The notes beneath the pieces were generated by a model that made no database searches, had not been told where the DNA came from, and saw only the letters and a list, made by a program, of their open reading frames with translations. Position numbers and translations under genes: made by a program. From Lethocerus indicus (Eukaryota; Arthropoda; Insecta; Hemiptera; Belostomatidae), in assembly GCA_019843655.1 (NCBI GenBank), contig JACDQD010000002.1, forward strand, positions 12,299,154 to 12,363,153: DNA of 64,000 nt. The letters run 5' to 3'. The stretch's first letter is position 1; each line of letters begins with the position of its first letter. Below, in pieces: positions 50,871 to 63,400 of the stretch.

Positions 50871-51420
50871 TAGTCGCACTTGCCGGTCGAGTATAGAATC
50901 GGGGGTAGATGCGCAAAATGGGGGAGTGACTTCCCCGGGGAACTCTTAATATTTATACCGGCAGGAGGGCCCCAAGGGGGGAGAAAGTCGACTGTAAATA
51001 ATAGGAGGGAGGGTGGCGGGCACGCGAGGCGCCAATCATGTATTAGCGGTGCTATTGGGACCGATTTCACGGGGCGCTGGCCCACCCCCACCCCGACCAT
51101 ATTGTGGAGGGCGACAATGGTCACGTGGCCGGCGGCCCCACGCCCCCGCTGGCGCCGACGCCGCCCCATTCTCCAGGCCAACTCGACTAAGAACATCGCT
51201 AATGGGGCTCCCGCTCCCTCCATTTACTTCTTTGAGAGACCGAGATCTGGCTCCCTCTCTCTCAATACTTTGTTATCTGCCCGGACAGAATTAGAGCGTT
51301 CTCACCCCCAACCCACCACCCCTCCCGCCCCAACCCACCACGTGCCCGGTCGGTCCGGCAGAATAGCCGCCCGAAGAACATCTCCATTTGCACTTGATTG
51401 AAGCGGCAATTATCCTGCCG
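50871..51420. promoter_or_regulatory. GC island
   Basis: GC-rich, including GGGGCGC and CCCACCCC-type words at 51070-51160. Three long frames overlap on both strands (up to 173 codons at 50880-51401). None resembles a known protein and they exclude one another. Confidence 0.3.
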
Positions 51421-52700
51421 GAGTCACACTGAGGATAGTCCGTAAATTATGCGCTAGTCATTCCGAAACCGCTTTTCCAGGAAAATAAAGAAAAAAGGAG
51501 CGATGCGATCCTCTGGTATGCTGCACAATATGAGATGACTTTAAAATGAAATGGTCGGCTGAGACCGAGAGGCTCGAGTATCTAGACTACTGCTGTACCG
51601 CACCTGTCTATAATACACCTGGATGCCATCGTCAGTTCGTATAAATTGCTCGTTCAATATCGATAATATCTAAGGTATAAATAAAAATATATTATTTATT
51701 TATGTCGCGGATTTTTATAGAAATGTACATAATATTTGAACTGTTGGATTCAGCGCATTCGTAACAGCGGATACATATATTTACGGCGGCAATAAAAATA
51801 AGCGTGATTTTAAACAAATTTACCCGTACCCATTAAATGTTATCATATCGATTTTTAAAATTACACAAGTTGCCATAGTTTCGAAATACTATTAATGTTT
51901 ACTCTCGGCTATACAATATATCAGTTTCCTATCGTAGTACTTCCGGCCGGCTTCGTGTAATGGGAGTTTTTGAGGTTTGAATAAACCGGATTGCGGTTAT
52001 CGGCCTACTCATCACTCGGTATCTTAATAAAGCTCCGTATTAAAAGAGAAACAGCCGCTATCATCATCAAATCTGGTATAAAAAGTGCCCAAGAGGAGGA
52101 GGAGTGAGGTGCGCCGGCAAGAGCGTCACGCTAGGCCCAAGGCCCCTCTCATTGGCCGACCGCCAGCCAGCCAATCAACGTCCCACTTACACTCGAACGC
52201 GTTCTCGCCAAATATCACCATTTATCCTCACTGCAAACAATTAATTTCTATTCTATCTATATCTAAACACCCAATCCTAACATGTTAACGTTTTACAAGT
52301 TTAAATTTTTACGAGTTTAAAATTATATTCAATAATTCAACTAACGCTTAATACCTATTGTCGGCATTGTGATAAAGTGGTTGTATAAACATACTTCATC
52401 AGTAGACTCACTAATTACTACAATAACAAATCAACGAGTGCAAATTTGAGAGGAGTGATGACAATTTCCATTTCTGTTGAAATCATATATTAAGTCATGT
52501 ACAACTATTAATCAGTGCCTCACTATTGTATTGCTCTTGGTAACATTGAAAAATTGACGATATTTCCACAACAATCACATACTAATAGCTGTTCACTAGG
52601 TCTGTTGCCGTATGATGCACATTTTACGAGGAAGTCGTTGAAGGTTGAGTCAAGTGTTGGGGGACCCATGTGGGTTGCATTCTTCGGACAAGTGTAGGAT
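51421..52700. other. Mixed to AT-rich non-coding stretch
   Basis: AT-rich to 51940, then average to 52220 and AT-rich again. No gene recognised. Confidence 0.5.
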
Positions 52701-53030
52701 TGGAACATGTGTAGGGGACGTAAGTAAGGGCGGTGGTAGCACTAGTACTCACTGGTGGAGGGGAAATAGGAGCGGGTGGCACTAGGCACTAGGCACTGGT
52801 GGCCAGGGGGGTTAGGATGGCCTCATTGTGACCAGCTATTGTTTCAAGCCGACCGTCGCTGAATAGCACCACCACCCATCTGTCGGCCTCTCCGCTACCG
52901 AAACAATTACCTTTTTAGTACCTTAATCCAATAGAAAACCCTCTGCGACTAATCGATACCCCCTTCACATCGCCAATAAGACGATGTAAAGGCATACTGG
53001 CATAAGGGCCGCTGGAGCGGAAATTATATC
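52701..53030. promoter_or_regulatory. GC-richer islet with GCACTAG tandem repeat
   Basis: A GGTGG/GGGG-rich islet including three tandem 7-base units at 52779-52799 (GCACTAG, GCACTAG, GCACTGG). No gene recognised. Confidence 0.25.
52779..52799 (+). repeat. Three tandem 7-base units
   Basis: Two identical GCACTAG units followed by one with a single substitution. Confidence 0.9.
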
Positions 53031-54900
53031 AAAGTGTACAGGGTTTGAATGATTTTTTTGTTCGCAGAAATCCGAGGTTGAACCAATCAGCAGAATAAAG
53101 TGTATAGCAACTTTTACCAGCAATTTTTTTTAGAACGAGAAGTATTTTTGTAAATGTCGTATTGGATATACAACCAGTTATGAAAGTGCATCGACAGTGG
53201 TTGACAAAAAACTTATGTTGATGGAACATCCTATTTGACCAGGAGTTCAAAATACTGTCCTCGTTTTGAAGACGTGGCCACGTTGTTATTACAACGTGTT
53301 AGTTGATTTAAATACGTAAACCATTAAAACGTAGCGCGTCCAGACGAAACCCTGAGAGTTGGCAATCCAAGCAGTAAAACACCATTTGTCATAAATTGTA
53401 AATAATCTATGGAAAAATAAAAATAACCAACTGCTCCTCACTCACTGCTAACTAACCGCGATCAGTTTTGGTCGAATTGAGTACACAGCACTGTGATGTT
53501 TCTCCACTCAAATGTTTAAATAAAAAAATATAACTTAGAAAGAAAAGAAACTAAAATGGACCTCCTTTCAAACGACTGGTAGCGCGAGAGATGTACGATA
53601 CTTCCAGATCTTAATACAACTGTTATAAATTGAAAAACATTGAAATAGGAAACAAATATTTTTTCTCTGTTTCTATAGAATTTGAAACTTTGGCCATTTG
53701 CGCTTACAACAGATTAAATGGCAGCATTCGACACCTTGTTTGAGATTAGAGTTTGAAAGATAGAAAATAAGCGTGAGTGAAATGTAATGAAGAGCGAAGG
53801 TCTTGAAAATAAGTACTAATTAATAAATATCTTTCAGGTTATTTATATATACATATGATGTCAAAGTGGCGAAACTAATATAGCATCAGTGTAAAATTAC
53901 TTTCAATATCGTTTGGCACCTACTTGAGGGGCTGATTAGAAAATAACACGGCGGCATTGCCAACAGGCTCAGGAAAAAAACATGGCCAATCGTGACTGGA
54001 CCGTTTCAAGGCTCAAAATCAATTTCACAAGTCGAGGAAATCCACTCATTGATCTTATAAATAATGTACATAAGAAATACGAAAATGTCCTTTCTATAAG
54101 CATTTAATGAGGCTGAACACGAAAACGGTTCAAAACGTGAGAAAACAACCTCACACCGACTGTAATTGGATTCGAAAAGAATTTGCAATTGACTACATTT
54201 TTCAGACGATTTACTTCTTTTTTTAATTGAAAAACTATTAATGCCAAATTAATAAAAAGTTTGTATTATGTATTATGGAATATGTTCATATGAAAGAAAA
54301 GTTAGTTTATTTTGAGGTCACCGTGCATATATCGCCGAGATCAATTAATATTAAAAGTTAACATTGTCATAAGTAAGAGTTAATGTGTTAAAATTGCACG
54401 TCAGCCTAATAACTGAGAGTGCAGTATAAGACGAATTATTAAAAATAGCATACTGGTACTGTGTAGAAGATTTGCAGCCGAACTATTCGTTGCCACAGGA
54501 ATGATAACATTCTATAACACTGCCAAAGTGTATTTTAGATCAAAATAAGAAACAACGGTTAAAAGATGAAATTTGAATTTAGAGATTTTAACACCCATGC
54601 CAACAGGCTACGGTATTGATATGCTCTATGCGGTTTTAGAAAATTAACATGCTAATGAACTATTCTTTGTAAAATATTTCACTTAATTAACATGCGGTGA
54701 AATTAAATAATAGAATGTAAACTGGAATTTCGTGGTATCGAGGTTTTACACGATCAGTACATTCCGAAAAACCTTGACTCGCCACCAGAATTATAATCTG
54801 CGCGATCTGTAAGAAATTTCATGGACGTAAAATTCCTTACGTTTTTTGACTAAATCTTTATAATAGCCGTGGCCAACCTCCGGCAATGCTGCGACATGCG
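53031..54900. other. AT-rich non-coding stretch
   Basis: AT-rich throughout. No feature recognised. Confidence 0.6.
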
Positions 54901-56460
54901 ATACTTCAATATCCGAGGTATTCGGTCCCTTCCGAATTCGTTCCGGTTCCGAGAACGGTACTGGAGAGAGACTTTTCACTTTTAAACTTGTGGAACGGGG
55001 GGGGGGGAACTGAAACCGCGCCGTCTAATAACCCGCAGTTGGGAAACTGGAAGCGTCTCCTTTCGCCGCGGCCGCGACCCGATCACGATTCCCTGGAAAA
55101 TGGATAAGTGATTCCGCGTTATACGACGAGGCTATTCGAGTTGCCAATCTGGAAACTAACAAGCCCTGTTTCCTCATTTCGAAGAGTCCCCCGGAGTAGT
55201 TTCTGTAAGATGTTTAATTAAATTAAAGAGCGACACATTGAACAACGAAATATCGAGTTTATAGGGACAAAATATGGTTTACGACAAAACAATTCTTCCC
55301 CTATCACCCGTAAATTGAGAACGAAGTGAATTTTTTAATACGTAAATACATGATAATGTGCTCTGGTAGAGAATCGGATTGTTTAATCTGTAAAAGGTAT
55401 GGTGTTACATATCCTTGCGCAAATTACCAAGCTCGGATTATAAATTAGCGGAGTCATCAGTGAGTGGAGGTTAGTGAAAACCCAAGCCGGAAAGTCTGCC
55501 AGCCGGCAATTAGTCTATCCCCCGAGAGAAATTGGGTTCAGGTATTGTTCCTTGGCCAGTCTTAGAGTCGTATTTCAAAATGTATATTTCCGCCGGTTAC
55601 GCTCGGTCCCGAATTATAATAACGGTCAAATTAACAGGTCTCCCCCGTCTCTTGCGGCTGGAACGAAGAACAGTAAATATTTAACGTCTCTAATTTGATA
55701 CGGGCGAGCTGGCCACCTAATGTGGACGGTGCCCTGGTGGAGCCCACTGTTGTTTCCACTGATGAAGATCAAATCACTGTTCCATCCGCAGCTACTTTGG
55801 TACTTCCGAAGAGCAATTATATGGCACCCGTCGGTATCCTCCAGTCCAACACTTTGTCAGTACTAGAAATCAATCAATTCAGTATCAAAAGTAAAAAAAA
55901 ATTGAAGGGCGATTACATTTTTTATTTTTTTCCGTTCGACTCTCATTGATTTCCACCTGTCAAGAGCAGCTTCTCTTTCTCCTATTCTGACACCCGTTTT
56001 CATTCCGAATCAGGTTAAGCTCCCCTGACGTGGCTTTCTATCTCTCCGGCCTTTCGTTTCGGATATCGAGAGAACGAAATATTCCTATCCACTACTAACG
56101 CGCATTTACTACAGAAATCATCAATTTATGAAAGATCATCAGTAGTTATGGTTGCCCTTTCTTCGATTAGTGTAACCGTTGTTCAACATAATCCTGTCGG
56201 TTAGTTAATAGTGAGGTGTGAGAGTTTGTTGATGTTAGCGCTATCAATTAATATTTGAGGTCTGCCTCCTCACATTTATTAGTTCTTGTCGATGGCATAC
56301 GAGTTTTTCAATTCTATGACCAACAGTTGTCTGGAAGTTTTATTTTGGAAGTTTTATATCGGGCTTGATGCAAAGTTTAGATCTGTTGTAATAACCGTGT
56401 CGAATGAAGGAAGCGATCTTAGCATAAATTATTCACGGTAAGTGTTTCAATTAATACTTC
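54901..56460. other. Mixed non-coding stretch
   Basis: Average-GC blocks (54930-55200, 55480-55860) with a run of eleven G at 54997-55007, and AT-rich elsewhere. The frame at 55695-55949 has plausible codon variety in its first 60 codons but lacks an ATG and any recognised similarity. Confidence 0.5.
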
Positions 56461-57320
56461 TTTCAGGTAAAAAGTGATGAAGTGACACTCGTAAGGTGAG
56501 GACTAACAACCTTACGGGGGTCGAACAAGAGAGGTACAATGAAATGAGACAAACAAAGGGGTGTGTCAGGGGCATAGGGTGGCAGGGGCCCCGCAGCGAG
56601 TAATCAGGCGCTGCTAATTGAACTGAATTGAGGGCCATCCGAACTGTGCCGGGCTTAATTGCCGGTTATTCATGATACCGGAGACAGCCAACCCCGACCC
56701 CCGGACCCACGGGTCCTCGCCCTCATCCGAGTCCTCCTCGTCCTCGCCGAGCTTAATTTGACGTCTATTGTCCGCAGTCACCCCTGCCGGCGACCCCTCA
56801 GGCCACCTGCATCCCCCCCAACCCTCCTCCCTCCGCCAACCCTCAGTCGTGGATTGAATTAAAATTAATAATCTATTTTGACGTCCAGCGCAATTTATGC
56901 CCCTGCAGTGAAATCACCGAGACGTGATAAGCGCGGAGCGCAGAACAAAAAAAGACCGCAATTAGGCCACTAGGCAACCGCAATGGGGACCTTAACAGGC
57001 CAAAATACTGACCAATGTTGAACGACTCTCGTGGACTGAAAGACTTATGGCCAGGTCAGATTTATGCGGATACAATTTAATGAAGTTCATGCAAATGTGG
57101 CTGTACGAAAGCTTATTAGACGCCAACAGTAGAACCGTTTTCTCCCGGCGAAAGTTCGGGTATGGTAGAGTTTATCGGCAGCGCCCGGGGTGAATATAAT
57201 CATGCGGGAGTACTACTGAGCGCGGGGTGAGTCCCAGGACACGGAGGACCTTTTGCTGGTAACTTTAATGGTTTCAGAGTGTTCTGGACTTGTGGCGGTG
57301 GCCGGGACTACGGGAATTTG
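56461..57320. promoter_or_regulatory. GC island upstream of the large foldback
   Basis: GC-rich segments at 56580-56850 and 57160-57320 with CCTCC- and CTCGTCCTC-type words around 56720-56830, and average sequence between. No gene recognised. Confidence 0.3.
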
Positions 57321-57484
57321 GAGAGAAATCTGAATTGGGCGGAATTTTGCAGGGAACGGCAGAGGTCATTTGGAGGTGTCCCGGTCACGTAGGCCGCCGA
57401 TTAACCGATTGATGTTTGTCCCGGTCACCTCTAACTGACCTCTGTCATACCCTAGGAAAATTCAACCGAATTCAGATTTCTCCT
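57321..57484. repeat. Imperfect long inverted repeat (foldback)
   Basis: The arms pair in order: 57323-57336 with 57469-57482 (14 of 14), 57342-57348 with 57457-57463 (7 of 7), 57360-57368 with 57436-57444 (9 of 9), and 57370-57378 with 57426-57434 (9 counting one G-T). The pairs nearest the loop are weaker; the loop is about 29 bases. Small internal loops separate the helices. Total length and spacing recall a long miRNA-like precursor, an old foldback element or a cruciform-forming regulatory repeat. Confidence 0.85.
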
Positions 57485-59215
57485 CCGCTAGTCTTTTTGG
57501 TTCGGCCGTCTACTTTAGCCCATTACAATCCCATTCTCTGCTCGTCAGTCCGGGTGACCTCTACGTGATACGTACATTTATCGATATTAATTATGTGATT
57601 TTTTACTTCCACTCACTAAAAAGGGTTAAAACCTAATTCCTATTCCCAACTCTGAAAATTTGATGGCTCGATGCGTTTTCTCCATTGAATCTTTACGAAA
57701 AATCTGAAAAAAATTATGTTTTATCTTATCGTTCTCCACTTTCCACGCTCGGCACGCATGCCATAGGTTCGCCACCGCTGCTACAGACACTAGGCGGAGT
57801 AGAAAGAAGGGTATGTGATCACAGCTCCAGACTGTTAATAACAGAGGTCGGAATGACATAAAATTATACATATAACGAAAAATAGATTACCTGTGTCTAA
57901 AATTTTAGCCTATAATTAAAAACATATTACCAGTCGTCCTTTAGATGGGAACGCTATAGACGGGGAGAGTTTTCGGTTACAATTATTCAAACTCCGTAGT
58001 AGAACGAAATACACGGCACAATCTCCGATGATTTGAAGGTACTTAAAAAAACTATATTCAAATTGAATAGGTGTAACACGAAGGCAGAAATAAATATAAT
58101 GGCTAACTGTAAGATACGCAGGAGATTTTGAGCATTGCAAATTATAGAACAACCAATGTCAGAGAAAGGGCGGTATTGGGATTCAGCTTTGCAAACTGCT
58201 TCTGGCATCACTGCCTCACATTCATCATTAATCTGAATTCATCGTAATTTTACTGAAATTTAATTATTACAACCTTATTTAGTCCATCCAATTTACAGTT
58301 GACAGACATCGATAGGTGGCCATAAGCAAAGTTATAAAAATCTGAAGATATTTCACCATCTATTTCGATGAATCGTTCCCATTCCAGTCTGAAAAACTGT
58401 TCATCGGAATATTTTTACCCTTTAAAGGGATGCAAATTTAATGATTACGAAATAAATCAATCGCGGTATTAACAAATCATTCGCCCACTTATAGGCTCCT
58501 AGGTTGTTAAACGACAGATTATATAATCGTTTTTACAGTGTTAAAAGGCTCATTATGCCCGATGATGAGTCGAGTCGGTCATTTGAATATAAGTGATTTA
58601 AGTGACTTGGAGTAGGAGAAAGCTGTAAATCCCCCTTCGCTAATTGTAAAATTAATACTTCCCACTTATTATTATCATTATCCATCTACCGTGGAATTTA
58701 CGGTTTGAAAAACCTCTGTTGAATATAAAATTTCCAATAATATATATTAATTGACTACTCGTGTTGCCACCGAGGGGGGAAGAATGAATGATGGAATGCT
58801 TCTGGCCGTAGACCAACTATTGGATATTGCCATTTTCTATTGAAATATTCAGTTTGTGGTCGATTACTTGTGATCACTATGATTACTGAATTACTAAACT
58901 GTAGCTACTGAACTACTATAACACTGGTTGTCCCAATAGATACCAGTCTTCCAAGGAACTGTTCTTTTCCATGTGATGTAAACATTTAGAAAGCTAAGAA
59001 ACAAGAGTAGTTATTTTACCAATACCTTAAACTATGCGTTTTACAATTCATTAAGTAACAAGTACCTAACAGATAATAAAAAATTCTTTTTCTCCTACGT
59101 CCATTGCACACACTGATAACAGATACGGAGTGTGGGTAAATCGTCGGTTGATAAAAATTTAATGCAGACAGATTGTTGAGCAAAACAGTGGCATATATTG
59201 GGTTGGTTGCTGAGA
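57485..59215. other. AT-rich non-coding stretch
   Basis: AT-rich after about 57570. No gene, RNA or repeat copy recognised. Confidence 0.55.
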
Positions 59216-59400
59216 ATAACAAAATGGCCGCCTTCTGTAATTGTAGGTGAATACATTTGGGGGCCGGCTACGGGGGCAGGCGATTATCGATCCAAAGGGG
59301 CCTAATTAAAATTCAATTATTCAATGCCATTATGGTGATAAAATGGCCACCTATGCATGGCCGGCAGTCCTAATGGCGCCGCCCACTTTCCTCTCTAGTC
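59216..59400. promoter_or_regulatory. Compact GC islet with clustered YY1/Pho-like sites
   Basis: Three ATGGC words lie within 160 bases: AAAATGGCCGCC at 59221-59232, AAATGGCCACC at 59341-59351, and AATGGCGCC at about 59373-59381. They alternate with AATTAAAATTCAATTA words. The islet is sharply bounded by AT-rich DNA, so it is a good candidate conserved regulatory element. No coding frame. Confidence 0.4.
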
Positions 59401-62160
59401 ATTTCATCTTAATTTCTACATTGGAAAGCGTAATTAATCCAAAATTAACGCTAGGATTTATAATAACGTGTTTCCTTCACTAAAAATCCCATACAGAATT
59501 TCAATGTATAAATGTAAACCGAATTTTCGGAATATAGTTATGTAAATTTCAGGCAATCACAAAGAAAAAACAAATTGTATTATTTTACGCCATTTTTTCA
59601 GATGAAAAGTCTAGGGTATATTTTTACGTTCTCCTAAAGAGGGTTATGCAGCAACACAGTGCGATGCTACTATTATTATAATCTGGCTTTGAATTTCCAC
59701 GAAGGCAATTCTTAATATCTTTGTCTTATTTATCGGCAATGTTACTTTTATTACATTAAAATGTCAGGTGAATTGAACACAGTGGGTGAAAAAAAAATGA
59801 AATTAATTATCCGTCAAGGAGACGTACAGGACACTGTCCAAAACCAGGGCGCATAAGAGAAACGACGTCAAATTATATCTTAACCAACCCACTAATTACA
59901 CTAAATTATTATATGTTTTCGTCCGTTTATGTCCTAATATGTTACCTCGGGATTAATTCGTTGAATTAGTGAAAATGGTCCGCCATTTGGTTTCTTATTG
60001 CGGTTGGAAATTACACGTATTTGAATGGGGCCGAAGAGCTGAATTCCTGCACGGTTCTCCTGAATTTAAACGCGCGTTTTGATCGAAATATAAATATAAA
60101 TACGGTATTTCAAAAATTAGAAAAATAATACGGTTTGGGCCGCAATTTTTCTTATAATTTTTGGCGTATTGCCACAGCATTCCTTCGGTAATATTATAAG
60201 GTACTTTCTTACATCGAAGACGTGAGAATCCAACAGTAGAGGGACACTGAAGTGTGACTGTGTTACTTAATAAAATATCGAACGAGAGACGACAAGGATA
60301 TATTTCTTTTTGTATTCTTCTTTCTTATTCCTCTCTCACTAATGGAATAAGAGCTCAATTAAAAACATGACAAGTTTCATGTGTTCTACTGCCGCCTTCT
60401 CATTATTTTTCTTCAGAAATGGCCGCTAATTGGCCTACGCTCCCGATAGCATTGAAGTTGTTGCTGTTCCCCAAATAGTGTTTAGCACACTTAATAGACT
60501 GAATGTATCGTCATTATTCAAGTATATACTGAGTGCTACAATATTATAAAAGTCACAGAATACGATACTATGTTACATATATGCTAACATTTGTCTACCT
60601 CTAAATATAAATAGAGAAAAACCCCGTCGTAATTTTAATGGGATTAATAGCTCCTTAAAGTGTACGGATTTACATAAGATATTACTCTTGCGATCTTATG
60701 TTTCCATCCGTTTATTTAGTTCTAATATCAGCATCGTCAGGACGATTCTGTGATATAAGGAGATACTTACGCATAATAACTGCCGAGGAATAATTCTTTC
60801 AACATTAATGTTGTTTGGGTTGTCATAATGCTTATCTTTTGCCTACCCACTATCTTTTTGGTCAATGCAACCAAGTATCGTGCGTTTATTATCATAACTA
60901 TCTACTAATTGCTTTATTTTTTCTTCGATAGATGATAAATATGGAGTAGTTATGGAATTTTATTTTGTAGTCAGATTTTTAAAATCTGAGAGATAGCTCG
61001 GTGTCTAGATAAGGATGTTTGAATCGAAGATGACAAATTAAAGTTCTAATAGTACCTTAAAAATGTACTAGAATAATTTTTATTTTGAATTCTGCCATAG
61101 AGTGAATGGGGAGTTCAGAAACAAAAACATTATATTAAAACATTTAGCGTATTTATAAATAATCATATATATATGTTAACATATAGATGATATATAATTT
61201 TAATTACAATAAAATGATTACACGTTTGAATGCGCTGGAAGGTGAACTGCTGTGTTAATTGCATTTCCAGTAACTCGTTCTCGGAAAAGAATAATGCACA
61301 CCTAGAATCCCAGCCAACCAGAAATATGAATGCAGGAGTCCTGCTGTCGAACGATTAAGATCTGCCTCTCACTTTGTCCAATGCACCTTCGTACAGGAGT
61401 GCAACAGGAGGACAACAGTCGTTCCCAATTACCGGTATGCATTCTGAATTCGTCGGGGAAACAATTTAATTGATGAAAGTTTCACCGCTGCATCTTTCCT
61501 TTAACGGTCGGACTGCATACTCTCACTACATGCGGCGCTTGCTCCAGTACGCCGCCTACTATTGCAATGGGACGTGTTCGTCAGCACGGAAAGAAAAGAA
61601 GTGCAAACTCACGCGGATTAATGGGAAAAGCACGTTTTCCTCAGTCGGATTTAGTCTCTGTCCTCCAGAATACTGCCTTGTTGGAAATAAAGACAAACAT
61701 TTCATGGGCTAGGCACACCGGGGGCCAAAATGTTCCGAGCGTTGAATTCTTAGAATTTTAAATATAAAATGAACAGGTCAAATTATCAGACGTAAGAGCG
61801 AATATAGCATCGAATTTATGAAAGATTATGGAACTAAAACTGTGGAGATAATTGTTAGATTAATATTGGTCAAAATCGTTACATATTTCCGTTATTAATT
61901 TTTACTATTTAGTTAGCGAGTTAGGAACTTGGTCTACTGGATACTTGCCAGAATTGACAGCACGATGGAATATATATAATTGTTTGCTGTTATATGACGC
62001 CATAATTATAAAACTAGAATGAAAATTAAGCTTAAAAGAGTAATACAAAAATACGCCTTGTGGCACTGCACCATTGGCACTAAATCAAACAAATATAGTA
62101 AATAAATTATTTCGTTTCGATAAATATTATTTAACTGACGCATTCAGTGAATCCTTACGG
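59401..62160. other. Long AT-rich non-coding stretch
   Basis: AT-rich with an average-GC segment at 61250-61740. A small stem-loop at 60664-60711 is annotated separately. No gene recognised. Confidence 0.55.
60664..60711. other. Short stem-loop
   Basis: ACATAAGAT (60672-60680) pairs perfectly with 60693-60701 over a 12-base loop. Beyond a 2-by-4 internal loop, 60664-60669 pairs with 60706-60711. With 15 pairs in 48 bases it resembles a short precursor hairpin, but no known miRNA seed was recognised. Confidence 0.25.
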
Positions 62161-62740
62161 GCGTTTGTATCGGTGTCGACCGATCGACGCGAGGTTTAGA
62201 AACATGTTCTCAGACTCATCATCCCCGCATCAGAGGGCCGAGGAGATGCTTGGGAGGCGTTTTTAAATATAGTATCCCCTTCAGCGGGGCCGTTAACGGT
62301 GGCCAATCTGTAACGGGGGCATGACGTCTGAAAGGGACGAGCCTGAGCGCGGACAGTAAGTGCCGAAGCACCGAGGCCCATTGTCCGAGCTCCCCCGTGT
62401 GACGGGCCTCAGCCGAAGACCTACGGGATTAGCCGGGGGCCGATCTACAAGTCACCACCTGAGGAGGGCCCCACACTTAACGTCCCCCGGGGATGAAGAC
62501 GTTCGGCCGTGACTAGACACTTCGCCGTTTCGCGCCTCCTCCTCCTCATCCACCTCATCCTCCTTATCTCACACGGGCCTCAGGAGAAATCCCGGGATGA
62601 AAGGATGAACCCCCCCCCTCCCCGAACCACAAACAACGCGGTCTCCGCATCGACGATTTGCCTGGAAGCTTTTGAGGCCCGCTCTAAAGTGAACGGAGTC
62701 GAAAGTAAACGCTTAGGAGAGAAGGTTTGACGATTTGTAC
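62161..62740. promoter_or_regulatory. GC island with CTC array
   Basis: GC-rich island with a CTC/CAT-rich array at 62535-62565 and nine or so C near 62609-62617. Short frames on both strands are unrecognised. Confidence 0.3.
62535..62565 (+). repeat. CTC-rich trinucleotide array
   Basis: Imperfect CTC units with CAT and CAC interruptions. Confidence 0.85.
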
Positions 62741-63120
62741 ATCGTATTCAAGTTATAAACAAAATTATAAAGATGAACTGAATAGTTCTCTGACTAGTTA
62801 TTTATGTATTCAATCTCTATAAAGTTTACCTCTTTAGTTATAATATTGTAAACAACGTGTCGAATAAGTTCAGGCAAAATGCTTAATAATTACTAAATGT
62901 CGCAATCCGTTTTTTGGAGACTATTAAAAAATTAAAAAATATGGTTTTCATTGCTGTACTAAATATTGATTTAAGCCAAAACTATATATAATAGTAAAAC
63001 GATAGAGACAATTAATTAGACAATTAATTGATGAAATACTAAATTTTATTCAGGCAAACCATATATAAATGCATATCAAGACGATGCTATGTAGCGTGTG
63101 ATATAATGTTCCTTTAAGTT
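62741..63120. other. AT-rich non-coding stretch
   Basis: AT-rich. A direct repeat of ACAATTAATT-type words lies at about 63009-63028. No gene recognised. Confidence 0.55.
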
Positions 63121-63400
63121 AAAATGGTAGGCTCCTGAGAAAGGATTCGAGCCTGTCTTAAGCTGATGTGCCCCGTTTGTTCCCCTTTATTAACGCGTTC
63201 TTTGCGGCTGGGACTGGGCAAGAAGTTCTCGGAAGGAGTTAGCATTAAAAGGGGGTTTACCCGGGGCCTATTAAGGCGAAGCGCGGTCTCAAATCAAATA
63301 ATATTCCGAGGGGGGGTTAACGCCTGCCCACACTCCCAGAGGGTGGACCTAATTAGTTTGAACTGGGCTCCACACCCATGATGAGCCGTACCTCCGGTCG
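63121..63400. promoter_or_regulatory. GC islet
   Basis: GC-richer block without recognised coding potential. A GGGGGGG run is at about 63311. Confidence 0.25.

Noticed and set aside
50849..51401. 124- and 173-codon frames on opposite strands
   Set aside because: Mutually overlapping in a GC-rich island with few stop codons; no similarity or splice signals recognised.
55695..55949. 84-codon plus-strand frame with plausible codon variety
   Set aside because: No ATG, no clear splice sites and no recognised similarity; its end is a lysine-rich AT tail.
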